Shown here piece by piece: positions 1 to 8,657 of a stretch of DNA of 39,392 bases. The stretch spans positions 1-39,392 of the forward strand of contig JBFIEE010000034.1 of the NCBI GenBank assembly GCA_041603535.1, in the 5' to 3' direction. Every line of letters begins with the position of its first letter. Within the stretch, counting starts at the first letter, position 1. The translations under genes were made by a program, and so were the position numbers. The notes below the pieces were generated by a model, which searched no databases, was not told the origin of the DNA, and saw nothing but the letters and a program-made list of their open reading frames with translations. This DNA is from HB2-32-21 sp041603535 (GTDB taxonomy: Bacteria > Pseudomonadota > Gammaproteobacteria > Pseudomonadales > Porticoccaceae).

Positions 1-1337
1 GCAGGGCGAACGCCGCGGTCGAGCATGGCCGTGGTCAACAATCGCGCAGCGTCCATCATGTAGGTGTAGCCGGCAATGGGCTCCAGCGCTTCCTGTACCC
101 CTTCGAACTGACTGATACTGCGGCCAAATTGCTCGCGCACGCTGGCGTAAGAACCGGTTGTCAGGCTGGCGACCTTACCCGCCCCGGTGGCCAGGGCCGG
201 TAGCGATACGGAACGTCCGATGGAGAGACATTCAAGCAGCATAGTCCAGCCTTTACCCAGCATGTTCTGACCACCGATCACCTGTGTCATGGGTATAAAC
301 ACATCCGTTCCCCAGGTGGGGCCATTCATAAACACCGTGTTCATGGGCAGGTGCCGCGCTCCGCTGTGGACACCCGGGAGATCGTGCGGGACCATCACGC
401 AGGTCACGCCGATGGTGCCGTCCGCTCCCAACAGGTGGTCTGGATCGTAAACCTTGATGGCAAGCCCGATGATCGTGGCCACCGGCGCCAGCGTGATGTA
501 GCGTTTGTTCCAGGTGACCCTGAGGCCCAGCACCTGCTCGCCCTGCCACTCACCCATGCAGACGATGCCTTTATCCGGGATGGCGCCCGCATCGGACCCG
601 GCCACCGGCGAGGTGAGCGCAAAACACGGGATATCTTCACCGCCGCTGAGCCGCGGCAGGTAGTGCGCCTTCTGCTCATCGGTACCGTACTCCATAAGGA
701 GTTCTCCAGGCCCAAGTGAATTGGGCACCATCACCGTCACCGCAGCGGACACGCTGCGGGTGGAGAGTTTCATGACGATCTCGGAATGCGCGGTCTGGGA
801 GAACCCTTTGCCGCCGTATTCCCTGGGAATAACCAGGCCAAAAAAGCCCTCATGTCGAATATAGTTCCAGACGTCCTGCGGCAAATCGAACAATTCATTG
901 GTCATCGACCAGTCGTCAATCATGCTGCACAGTGTGGTTACCGGGCCATCGATAAAGGCCTGTTCTTCTGCGCTGAGGCTGGCATGGGGAAGCTCAAGCA
1001 GGCGATCCCAATCAGGATGACCACCGAACAGATCTCCGTCCCAGTCTACATTGCCGGATCGCAGTGCTTCGGATTCCGTTTCAGACAAGGTGGGGAGCAT
1101 GCCGCGAACCCAGTGCAACAGCGGTCGGCTCAGTCGTTCGCGACGAAATTTATTCGGTATCAACAGCACCAGTAACAGAGCCAGCACTACCCCGCCGAAA
1201 AGCAGACTCGCCAAACTGAACCCGTCCAGCGCCCAGCCGACCACCGCTGCAGCCAACATGACGAGAAGCGCTTTATTACCGCCTACGTCGCAGTACAAAA
1301 GGACGAACGCGGCGAACAACAGCAAAGTGATACTCAT
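1..1337 (-). CDS. fadE: acyl-CoA dehydrogenase FadE, N-terminal part (cut by window edge)
   Basis: FadE catalyses the first, FAD-dependent step of fatty-acid beta-oxidation at the inner membrane. My reverse-strand translation from ATG at 1337 runs open to the window edge (about 445 codons, roughly the first half of an ~815-residue family). It starts with two hydrophobic segments (residues 1-65), as in E. coli FadE. The acyl-CoA dehydrogenase core follows, with the family landmarks NSLGPGELL, YGTDEQK, CFALTSP-(V)AGSDAGAIPD, TWNKRYITLAP and a GRSVSLPAL stretch. The catalytic and C-terminal helical parts lie outside the window. A weak GAG lies about 9 bases before the ATG, and a sigma70-like promoter is upstream. 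I saw no frameshift in the visible part. Identification is confident. Confidence 0.93.
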   Translation of the reverse strand, partial: MSITLLLFAAFVLLYCDVGGNKALLVMLAAAVVGWALDGFSLASLLFGGVVLALLLVLLIPNKFRRERLSRPLLHWVRGMLPTLSETESEALRSGNVDWDGDLFGGHPDWDRLLELPHASLSAEEQAFIDGPVTTLCSMIDDWSMTNELFDLPQDVWNYIRHEGFFGLVIPREYGGKGFSQTAHSEIVMKLSTRSVSAAVTVMVPNSLGPGELLMEYGTDEQKAHYLPRLSGGEDIPCFALTSPVAGSDAGAIPDKGIVCMGEWQGEQVLGLRVTWNKRYITLAPVATIIGLAIKVYDPDHLLGADGTIGVTCVMVPHDLPGVHSGARHLPMNTVFMNGPTWGTDVFIPMTQVIGGQNMLGKGWTMLLECLSIGRSVSLPALATGAGKVASLTTGSYASVREQFGRSISQFEGVQEALEPIAGYTYMMDAARLLTTAMLDRGVRP

Positions 1338-1372
1338 ATGCGGATCTCAAAGAGAGCGTGGGTTCAATGACA

Positions 1373-1400
1373 AGTATAGCGGCTCAATTCAATCCGTCAG
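1373..1400 (-). promoter_or_regulatory. putative sigma70 promoter of fadE
   Basis: On the minus strand a CTGACG hexamer (1400-1395) is followed after 16 bases by TATACT (1378-1373), about 35 bases before the fadE ATG. The -10 matches five of six consensus bases. No FadR-like operator was recognised by eye. The 123-base gap between fadE and the guaA remnant holds nothing else I recognise. Confidence 0.5.
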
Positions 1401-1460
1401 GCTCGTTTAGCATGCGCCCGGTAATGCTGACCATCGCCCCGTCAAAAACCCAGGTGCCAG

Positions 1461-2291
1461 TCAGCGCCAATCACTCCATTCAATCGTAGCCGGCGGTTTC
1501 CAGGAAATGTCGTAAACCACCGGGGATATGCCGACGATTTCATTGATGATGCGGTTGGATACCCGGTCCAGGAATTCGTAGGAGAGATGCGCCCAGCGCG
1601 CGGTCATGAAGTCGATGGTCTCCATGGCGCGCAGGGCGATCACGGGTTCGTAGCGGCGCACATCGCCCACTACGCCGACGGATTTCACCGGAAGGAAAAC
1701 CGCAAAAGCCTGGCTGACTTTTTCATACAGTTCCGCCGTGTGCAATTCCTCGATCAAAATCGCATCGGCTTCGCGCAGCACCACGGCATGGTCGTGCTTA
1801 ACCTCGCCCAGGATCCATACGCCGAGACCCGGGCCGGGGAACGGATGTCGGTAGATCATGTCCCAGGGCAGGCCGAGTTCCAGTCCGACGCGGCGGACCT
1901 CGTCCTTTAACAGTTCCCGCAGCGGCTCGATGAGCTGCAATTTCATAGTGTCCGGAAGGCCGCCGGCGTTGTGGTGGGACTTGATCACATAGGCCTTGCC
2001 GGTGCCGGCCGCAGCGGATTCGATGACGTCGGGATAAATCGTGCCCTGGGCCAGCCATTTGACCTGGGGCAGGCGCTCCAGAAACAGTTCTTCCGCGTCG
2101 GCGCGGATCACTTTCACGCCCATGTTGCGGGCGAAGGTATCCATGACCTGATCGCCCTCGCCCTTGCGCAGCAGCCCGTTGTCGACAAACACGCAGGTGA
2201 GTCGCGAACCTACGGCGCGGTGCATCAGGGCCGCCACCACCGAGGAATCCACGCCACCGGAAAGACCGAGCAGCACTTGGTCACCGCCCAC
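1461..2291 (-). pseudogene. guaA: guaA remnant: ATP-pyrophosphatase and dimerisation part of GMP synthase, decayed
   Basis: The reading frame matches the C-terminal half of GMP synthase (XMP + Gln + ATP to GMP). It opens at the PPi-loop (LGLSGGVDSSVV), continues through CVFVDNGLLRKGEG, VKWLAQGTIYPDVIESA, IKSHHNAGGLP and YRHPFPGPGLGV, and ends near KPPATIEW. Several signs mark it as dead. The whole glutaminase domain (~200 residues) is missing. The conserved stretch of about 35 residues between FLERLPQ and VKWLAQG is deleted in frame. Normally conserved residues are altered: GVRxLGEV reads GVWILGEV, GDGR reads GDVR, and IS(G/S)K reads ISWK. The usual terminal Glu is replaced by SDWR. Homology stops at the GTG at 2291; a stop codon in the same frame lies about ten codons upstream. 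A working guaA is presumably elsewhere, not seen here. Confidence 0.85.
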
Positions 2292-2313
2292 CAGCGCGTG
2301 CGCCCTGCGCGGT

Positions 2314-2869
2314 GTGAGTCACTCCCGGGTGGAACTGCTAACTGACTTGCTCGGCATCCGGGCGTTGTTCAACTGGTTCGCTCGCCCCCGCGGCCCGAGG
2401 CCGGTGCCGATCAAGATCGATCCGTCGTGGTTCCCGGTGCCGCAAACCATCGCATCGCCGCATGAATCCGACTGGACGCCGCCTTGGGCACGCACGTCCA
2501 AAATACTACCGCCATGGGAACCTCCTTGGGTGCAGGCGGTTGCTCCGTTGCCTGAGCCCGCGCCAGAGACACCGCACGATGACGACTACATCGATGGATG
2601 CGCCTTTGCAGAGGACAATCCGGGCTGGGATGAAGAGCTGTCGGAGCCCGAGGAGGACACAATCACCGTTAGGTCCGGCGAGCGGGTGCCGACGGATGCG
2701 GGAGAGCTGCTAAGAACCTATTACGCACCCGGCATCGGCGATATGCGTCTATGCGCGGCTTAGTCCGGATGAGATGGATTTGGACCCGGATCAGATCATC
2801 GAGCCCGGAGACGTAAGGCGCGACTTCAATTTGCATTTCCGACCGAAGGAACCGAAGCCGCCAAAGTAA
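2314..2869 (+). pseudogene. unrecognised ORF with apparent frameshift next to the guaA breakpoint
   Basis: From GTG at 2314 an open frame runs to TAG at 2761-2763. It begins VSHSRVELLTDLLGIRALF and later becomes proline-rich and strongly acidic (DNPGWDEELSEPEED). Near 2750 the +1 frame takes over with a continuous acidic-then-basic tail (SPDEMDLDPDQIIEPGD, ending PKEPKPPK) to a stop at 2867-2869. This looks like one original C-terminus interrupted by a frameshift. I recognise no family. Upstream the frame runs into the antisense of the guaA remnant, so the true 5' end may be lost. No clear ribosome site precedes 2314. It may be cargo from the event that truncated guaA. Confidence 0.35.
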
Positions 2870-2906
2870 GCCCGATGATCACGTTTATGAGGGCTAATAT
2901 TCGTTT

Positions 2907-2920
2907 GCTTTCTCGAAAGC
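2907..2920 (-). terminator. short hairpin just after the antiporter stop
   Basis: A GCTTTC stem and its complement GAAAGC are separated by two bases, directly downstream of the leftward antiporter stop codon (2922-2924). No T-run follows on the minus strand, so intrinsic termination is doubtful. Confidence 0.25.
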
Positions 2921-2921
2921 G

Positions 2922-4649
2922 TCAGGCCGTTCTGAACAACCCGTTTTTCTCAGCATTTTCCTGCTGCGCCTTCATCCTTACCACAGCCTGTTCTGCCGCG
3001 TCATAAAACGGCAGGAGGACCAGGGTAGCCCCTTTTTCCTTGAGGATTTCCTGGTCGTGAAGGTGCTGCGTAGATATTGCGATTCCGGCACCGTAGCGTT
3101 GCTGTTTCAATCCTTCCAGGAGGATGAGACGCGGGTCTTCATGCGTAACCCCAATACCATGTTGGGGCATGGCGGAGACAATCCACTTGACGCCACTTAA
3201 TGGCAGGCTGGCGATAAATGCCGGATCACTCGCATCTCCATAAATGGCCGCATGTCCCTGCGCTCGCCAGCGGCGAACCTCATCCGGATTGAAATCCACA
3301 ACCAGCAAGCTAAATTCCTGCTGCTGCAAATAATGGGCGATGGCTTTGCCGTAGCGACCCAGCCCAAAGAGGATGACGTCGTATTCCCCTTTGGCCATGT
3401 ACTGCTGTTCGAGTTTTTCCTCGCGGTAGGGCTTTTTACGCTCGAACAAGCCGAGCGAGGACTCCAGCCTGCTATAAAGGCCGTGGGAATAAGTGATCAT
3501 ATAGACCGACAGGGAAATCGTAATCAGCCCAACCAGAGTTACCAATCCCAGCGACTCTGCAGAGACATGTCCCAGTGTGAGCCCCATCGCCATAAAGATG
3601 AGAGAAAACTCGCTGATCTGGGCGACGGTCAGGCCAGCCAGAAAGCCGGTGCGTTTTCTATACCCCATCGTGCCCATAATGATCATCACGATCAGCGGGT
3701 TGCCGATGAGCACAAAGACAGAGAAGGCCAATGCGGGAGCGATTTGCGCGCCAAGCAAGCCAAGATCAAGCTGCGAGCCCAGCGCAATGAAGAAAAACAA
3801 CAGCAGGAAATCCCGCAGAGAGGAAAGACGCGCCACGATGGCTTCGCGGAAAGCAGTGGAGGCCAGCGATATCCCGGCGAGCAAGCCACCCAACTCCTTA
3901 CTGAAGCCAAGCTCGCTACCAATGGCGGCCAGAAGCGCCGCCCAGGCAATGGCAAAAATAATGAGCAGTTCTTGGGAGTGGGCAATGTAGCTAACCAGCG
4001 GTGTCGCGAGGTAGCGAATAAAAAGCAGGATAAAGCCCAGCATAAGAATGCCGTAGAACACGATAGCGCCGATATGCATGAGCACCGAACCACCGGTTCC
4101 TTCTTGCGCGCCCATGCCGAAGGCGGACAGCACCATCATCGCCAACACGACGACCAGGTCTTGCACAATCAGAAAGCCAATGGCGATCCGGCCATGCAGG
4201 GAATCGACTTCCCTTTTATCTGAAAGCAGTTTGACGATGATGATGGTGCTGGAGAAGGTCAGCGCCACGGCAACATAGAGCGAGGTCACCGTATCCAGCC
4301 CCAGCGCAAGCCCGATGAGAAAGCCGATCACCGAGGTGAACGTCACTTGCCCCAACCCTGTTGCCAGAGCCACGGGGCCAAGGGTACGGATCAGTTTCAA
4401 ATCCAGCTTGAGGCCGACCAGGAACAGCAGTACGGCAATGCCCAGCTCAGCCAGCAGCTCGATATGTTCGTGCGATTGCACAATCCCGAGCGCGGACGGG
4501 CCGGCCAGTACGCCGACCGCAATGAAGCTGACGATCATCGGCTGGCGCAACAACAACCCTACGGAACCAATGACTGCGGCAAGAACAATGAGTGCCGTCA
4601 GCTCATAAAACAGCGAGGCGTGCAGGAAGCTAAGCTCGGGCATGATCAT
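2922..4649 (-). CDS. CPA2-family cation/proton antiporter with RCK domain (Kef/YbaL-like)
   Basis: This 575-residue inner-membrane protein would exchange K+ (or Na+) for H+. Residues 1 to ~400 are a chain of about twelve hydrophobic segments with CPA2 marks (AELGIAVLLFLVGLKLDL, FSSTIIIVKLLSDK, and a QD pair in GFLIVQDLVVVL). From about residue 423 a cytosolic RCK_N/TrkA-N domain begins with the nucleotide-binding loop GLGRYGKAIAHYL, acidic VVDFNPDE and a GDASD motif. This arrangement is that of YbaL/KefB/KefC proteins, where nucleotides or thiols gate transport. The ATG is three bases after the ATPase stop and has no clear ribosome site of its own, so translation is probably coupled. It is the last gene of the usp-ATPase-antiporter operon. 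The ion is not certain. Confidence 0.88.
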   Translation of the reverse strand: MIMPELSFLHASLFYELTALIVLAAVIGSVGLLLRQPMIVSFIAVGVLAGPSALGIVQSHEHIELLAELGIAVLLFLVGLKLDLKLIRTLGPVALATGLGQVTFTSVIGFLIGLALGLDTVTSLYVAVALTFSSTIIIVKLLSDKREVDSLHGRIAIGFLIVQDLVVVLAMMVLSAFGMGAQEGTGGSVLMHIGAIVFYGILMLGFILLFIRYLATPLVSYIAHSQELLIIFAIAWAALLAAIGSELGFSKELGGLLAGISLASTAFREAIVARLSSLRDFLLLFFFIALGSQLDLGLLGAQIAPALAFSVFVLIGNPLIVMIIMGTMGYRKRTGFLAGLTVAQISEFSLIFMAMGLTLGHVSAESLGLVTLVGLITISLSVYMITYSHGLYSRLESSLGLFERKKPYREEKLEQQYMAKGEYDVILFGLGRYGKAIAHYLQQQEFSLLVVDFNPDEVRRWRAQGHAAIYGDASDPAFIASLPLSGVKWIVSAMPQHGIGVTHEDPRLILLEGLKQQRYGAGIAISTQHLHDQEILKEKGATLVLLPFYDAAEQAVVRMKAQQENAEKNGLFRTA

Positions 4650-4652
4650 TCG

Positions 4653-7361
4653 TCACTTTTGTGATGCTCGGAGACGAATCTGCTTTTCGGTTTCGATAAT
4701 CGCAAACAGCGCCACGCCGACGCCGACAATCAGCATTCCATCCAGGAACGGGATGGGCTCTGTGGCAAAGACCGTCTGCAAGAGCGGCAAATACGTAATG
4801 GCGAATTGCGCGCCAGTAATAACGATGACCACCGTCCAGACCATCTTGGTCCCGCGCACCGCCTTCCATGTCAGCGAGATGCCGTAGATATTCCGGATAA
4901 AGAACAGGTGGAATATTTCCATCACCACCAGCGTGTTGAGCGCGATGGTGCGTGCAAGCTCTACCGAATAGCCCCGGTCAACGGCATAGTGATACATGCC
5001 AAACACGCCGCAAAGGAACAGCAACGAGACCAGCACGATATGCCAGGCGAGTCCACCGGTTAGCAGCGGTTCATCACGCGGGCGCGGCGGACGGCGCATG
5101 GTGCCTTCTTCCGTCGGCTCGAAAGCAAGCGCGATACCCAATGTGACAGCGGTAATCAGGTTGACCCATAGAATCTGGACGGGTGTTATCGGCAGTGTCA
5201 TCCCTGCCAGCAATGCCACGATGATTGTCATCGCTTCGCCCGCATTTGTGGGAAGAGTCCAGCTGATCACCTTCTTGATGTTGTCGTAAACGGTGCGGCC
5301 TTCGCGCACTGCGGCGGCAATGGAAACGAAATTGTCATCCGCCAGCACCAGTTCCGCCGCTTCCTTGGCGGCCTCGCTACCCTTCATGCCCATGGCGATG
5401 CCCGCATCGGCGCGTTTCAGGGCGGGCGCGTCATTCACACCATCCCCGGTCATCGCCACCGTCATGCCGTGCGATTGCAGCGCCATAACCAGCCGCAGCT
5501 TATGTTCCGGGCTGGTCCGAGCGAAGATGTCACAATCCAGAACAGTCTGACGCAGCGCGGCGTCATCCATGCCGTCGAGATCGCGCCCGGTCAGGACCTG
5601 CTCCGGGTTTTTCAAGCCGATTTGCTTTGCAATGGCGGCGGCCGTTTTTGCATGGTCGCCGGTGATCATTTTCACACGGATGCCTGCGCCATGGCACTCC
5701 TCGACTGCCACAATCGCCTCCGCGCGCGGCGGGTCGATCATCCCCGTCATGCCCAGCAGGGTGAGCGTGCCATCCACATCCCCATGTTCGAGCACCGCAT
5801 GTTCCGACTGCACCGGTCTCACGGCAAAGGCAAGCACGCGTTGTCCGAGCGCGGCGATGGCCTCGGCTTTCCCATGCCAGTAATCAATATCCAGCGCTTT
5901 TGTATCTCCGTTCACGCCGCGCTGATCCTGGCACATGGAAAGTATCTGTTCCGGTGCGCCTTTAACGAACACGAACGCATGGCGTTCATGGTTATGATTC
6001 AGTGTCGCCATGAAGCGGTGCCTGGCATCGAACGGGATGGCGTCGGTGCGTGTCCACGCGACCTGTGTCTTGCGGACATCCACATCCATTTTCATGGTGA
6101 AGGCGAGGAGCGCCCCTTCCATCGGGTCGCCCTCCACCGTCCATACGCCCTCACGCTCGCGTAAGAATGCATCGTTACAGAGCGCCGCCGCACGGGCGAG
6201 TTCCTCCAGCACGGCATGTTCGGACGGCGCCACATACGCATCTTCCAGCTTGAGAATCCCTTTGGGCGCATACCCGCTGCCTTCCAGGGCGAAAAGATGC
6301 TGACTGGTAAGCACGGAGGCCACCATCATCTCGTTGCGCGTGAGCGTGCCGGTTTTGTCGGTGCAGATGACGGACACCGATCCCAGCGTTTCAATTGCGG
6401 GCAAGCGCCGCACGATGGCGTTGCGCCGCGCCATGGCCTGCACGCCGATCGCCAGCGTGATGGTCAGGACGGCGGGTAAACCTTCGGGGATCGCGGCGAC
6501 TGACAGCCCGACCACCGCCATGAACATCTCTGTGAATTCTTGGTGGCCGACAAAATATCCGTAAGCCAGCAACAGCGCGGCAATCAGCAGAATGAGGGCA
6601 GTGAGCCATTTGGCGAAGACACCCATCTGAGCCACAAGCGGCGTGGTTAGCGTTTCAACTTCTGAAATCAGTCCGCTGATGCGCCCGATTTCAGTTTGGC
6701 TGCCGGCGCCGACAACAACCCCTTTGCCCTGGCCGGCCGTCACCAAAGTGCCGGAAAATGCCATGCACGACCGGTCGCCGAGAGCGGCATCACCAGCCAC
6801 CGGCTTTGTATGTTTCTCGACCGGCACTGACTCGCCGGTCAGAATTGCCTCTTGCACCGACATGCCATGTGCGGTCAGAAGGCGCAGATCGGCGGGCACT
6901 TTGTCTCCCGCTTCAAGTAAGACAATGTCACCGGGAACAAGCGCAGCGCCTTCTATGCTGTGTCTTTCCCCGTCGCGGAGGACATTGGCGTGGGGTGCCA
7001 GCATATGGCGGATTGCATCCATCGCCTTTTCCGCCTTGCCTTCCTGAATGAAGCCGATAAGGGCATTTACGACAACCACGGCCAGGATTACGCCCGTATC
7101 GATCCAGTGATCGAGCGCCGCTGTAATTACAGCGGAGCCAATCAGAACGTAGATCAGGATATGGTGGAATTGCTGAAGAAAGCGCATGAAGCCGCTGCGC
7201 CGGGCACCTTCCGGCAGGCGGTTAGGGCCGTATTCCGCGAGCCGCTTTGTTGCTTCGGCATGAGAAAGCCCATCCGCTGGAGCATTAAGAAGCTCCAGGG
7301 AATTCTCAGTTGATAAAGTGTGCCATGATTTCTGTCTCTGATCCGCGCCCTGCTTTTCCAT
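4653..7361 (-). CDS. P-type cation-transporting ATPase (P2-like)
   Basis: This membrane pump uses a phospho-aspartate intermediate; from ATG 7361 it has 902 residues. All catalytic motifs are present: TGES (actuator), M4 PEGLP, DKTGT with the phosphorylated D335, KGAPE (nucleotide domain) and TGDGVNDAPALK (hinge). N-terminal and C-terminal cation-ATPase domains flank them. Compared with Ca2+ ATPases, M4 Glu and M5 Asn/Glu (TNAGE) are kept. In M6 the expected VNLVTD reads VNLITA, so the Ca2+-ligand Asp is missing and the substrate ion is open. A TTG at 7376 abuts the upstream stop, but ATG 7361 behind GGGAAG is the more natural start. It sits between a UspE-like gene and an antiporter in one leftward operon, suggesting a role in ion homeostasis under stress. 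Confidence 0.9.
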   Translation of the reverse strand: MEKQGADQRQKSWHTLSTENSLELLNAPADGLSHAEATKRLAEYGPNRLPEGARRSGFMRFLQQFHHILIYVLIGSAVITAALDHWIDTGVILAVVVVNALIGFIQEGKAEKAMDAIRHMLAPHANVLRDGERHSIEGAALVPGDIVLLEAGDKVPADLRLLTAHGMSVQEAILTGESVPVEKHTKPVAGDAALGDRSCMAFSGTLVTAGQGKGVVVGAGSQTEIGRISGLISEVETLTTPLVAQMGVFAKWLTALILLIAALLLAYGYFVGHQEFTEMFMAVVGLSVAAIPEGLPAVLTITLAIGVQAMARRNAIVRRLPAIETLGSVSVICTDKTGTLTRNEMMVASVLTSQHLFALEGSGYAPKGILKLEDAYVAPSEHAVLEELARAAALCNDAFLREREGVWTVEGDPMEGALLAFTMKMDVDVRKTQVAWTRTDAIPFDARHRFMATLNHNHERHAFVFVKGAPEQILSMCQDQRGVNGDTKALDIDYWHGKAEAIAALGQRVLAFAVRPVQSEHAVLEHGDVDGTLTLLGMTGMIDPPRAEAIVAVEECHGAGIRVKMITGDHAKTAAAIAKQIGLKNPEQVLTGRDLDGMDDAALRQTVLDCDIFARTSPEHKLRLVMALQSHGMTVAMTGDGVNDAPALKRADAGIAMGMKGSEAAKEAAELVLADDNFVSIAAAVREGRTVYDNIKKVISWTLPTNAGEAMTIIVALLAGMTLPITPVQILWVNLITAVTLGIALAFEPTEEGTMRRPPRPRDEPLLTGGLAWHIVLVSLLFLCGVFGMYHYAVDRGYSVELARTIALNTLVVMEIFHLFFIRNIYGISLTWKAVRGTKMVWTVVIVITGAQFAITYLPLLQTVFATEPIPFLDGMLIVGVGVALFAIIETEKQIRLRASQK

Positions 7362-7376
7362 TATCTTCCCATGCAA

Positions 7377-8318
7377 TCAATACGCCTTCACCGGCGAGAC
7401 AAAACCCTGTGGTTTAAGCGCCAGCAGTGAGCAGGAGAGTTTCTGTACGATATTTTCCGCCGTATTCCCGATGATGAAGCCGGGGATACCTGTGCGCGCG
7501 ACCGTACCCATCACCAGAATGTCGATCTTCTTGTCCGTTACAAAAGACGGGATGCATTCTTCGGCCTTGCCGCGCAGATGCTGAACCCGATGGCTACCGG
7601 AAATGCCGGATGCCTTGATCAATCTCTCAAGTGCCGTGCGGTATTCGTGCTGCGTTCCCAGAACTGCTTCGGCAATTTGCGCATCCGAGGCTTTTACCCA
7701 GACGCTGCCGCGCAGGAAGGATTCAAATTCGTAATCCCAGCAGGACACGATATGCAACTCGCCGCTGCAACTATCTGCCAGGGAGCGCGACAACTTCAAC
7801 AAGCGTTTCGACAGGTCTTCTGCTGCTTGCTCGGTACTTTCCGGATCAATGGCGACAGCCACCTGAATATGGTGCCTTGAATGAGCAATCGGGCGGCATA
7901 GCCATACTGGGGAGGGGCATTTGCGCAGCAGCTCCATATCGATGGCTTTAAAGCCACTGCCACCGCCTTCACGAGGCTCCGCCTCTTTAATCAGCAGGTC
8001 GTGCCCGTGCTGAAGCACGTACTGAATTATCTTTATTGACGGCGTTTTGTCGCTGACGAGTTCAATCGAAATATCGACAGCGCCTTCCTCCAGCTTGATC
8101 GCTTCTTTCGTGGAAAGTATCGACGCTTCAGCCTGAGTGATAAGCGACTCTTCGTACTTTTTCCGGTAATCAGGAAAATCGTCCGGAAATTCCGGGCACA
8201 CGACCAGGACGCCCAACGGAGCGCCGTTGTTGCGGGCCAGACTTAGCGCCTGCTTCAGCCCCTCAGTTTCATCGGTGGTTCCGTGGCTGACATAGAGCGG
8301 GTTGTGGTAGTGGCGCAT
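7377..8318 (-). CDS. universal stress protein, tandem Usp domains (UspE-like)
   Basis: A cytosolic stress protein of 313 residues with two Usp domains, like E. coli UspE. The first domain ends with LLRKCPSPVWLCRP, very close to the UspE junction. The second ends with the nucleotide-loop signature GTVARTGIPGF-IIGNTAE and a hydrophobic LSCSLLALKP strand. The start is ATG 8318 because GAGGAGG lies six bases before it; the longer frame from GTG 8348 would place that ribosome site inside the gene. It is the first gene of the leftward operon with the P-type ATPase (zero-base gap to its TTG, 15 bases to its ATG) and the antiporter. Usp proteins are often induced under oxygen limitation, but no FNR-like palindrome was found in this promoter region. 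Confidence 0.9.
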   Translation of the reverse strand: MRHYHNPLYVSHGTTDETEGLKQALSLARNNGAPLGVLVVCPEFPDDFPDYRKKYEESLITQAEASILSTKEAIKLEEGAVDISIELVSDKTPSIKIIQYVLQHGHDLLIKEAEPREGGGSGFKAIDMELLRKCPSPVWLCRPIAHSRHHIQVAVAIDPESTEQAAEDLSKRLLKLSRSLADSCSGELHIVSCWDYEFESFLRGSVWVKASDAQIAEAVLGTQHEYRTALERLIKASGISGSHRVQHLRGKAEECIPSFVTDKKIDILVMGTVARTGIPGFIIGNTAENIVQKLSCSLLALKPQGFVSPVKAY

Positions 8319-8426
8319 GTGAAGCCTCCTCATTTCGATTGCTGCCACGAATCATAAAATCAGAATTGGCAAAGGTAAATGAAAACGGATAAACGCCAAT
8401 AAAGCTTAAATAAGGAGAAATTAGTC
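8319..8426. promoter_or_regulatory. divergent promoter region between usp operon and HTH gene
   Basis: This ~110-base AT-rich spacer must carry the start signals for the leftward usp-ATPase-antiporter operon and the rightward HTH gene. AAGGAG at 8412-8417 serves the rightward ATG. The HTH protein is a natural candidate to bind here, but I see no convincing palindrome or FNR-type box. Confidence 0.4.
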
Positions 8427-8657
8427 ATGCTACGCGCGCCGTTAATGACGATTCAGGATGTCGCCGAGCTTCTGAAGGTGAGCAAAGCGACCGTGCGGAA
8501 GTGGATAAAGAATGAGGAACTACTGGCCGTGAAGCTCGAACGGGAGTTTCGAATTGCGAGGGTCGATCTGGAACGCTTCGTCGAGGCGCGGGCGACCATG
8601 GCATTACCGGAGACCGATAGCTCCTCTAACGGTAGCACTGTGGACGGGGATACTTAG
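8427..8657 (+). CDS. small excisionase/MerR-like helix-turn-helix DNA-binding protein
   Basis: This 76-residue protein matches the HTH_17 (excisionase-like) family. The start TIQDVAELLKVSKATVRKWI is a winged-helix recognition unit, followed by a short wing (LLAVKLEREFRIARVDLERFV) and a serine-rich tail. AAGGAG lies nine bases before the ATG. Such proteins can be Xis-like factors of mobile elements or small local regulators. No integrase is visible nearby, and its head-to-head position with the usp operon favours a local regulator. The function is inferred from fold only. Confidence 0.8.
   Translation: MLRAPLMTIQDVAELLKVSKATVRKWIKNEELLAVKLEREFRIARVDLERFVEARATMALPETDSSSNGSTVDGDT

Noticed and set aside
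3252..4223. Long plus-strand open frame opposite the antiporter
   Set aside because: It is a shadow of the antiporter gene: low-complexity Gln/His/Arg-rich translation, no family and no ribosome site.
5469..6164. 231-codon plus-strand frame opposite the P-type ATPase
   Set aside because: The reverse frame is a full ATPase with all motifs; the opposite translation has no recognisable domain.
8427..8657. Excisionase of an intact prophage or integrative element
   Set aside because: No integrase, attachment repeats or phage genes are visible; a local regulator is simpler.
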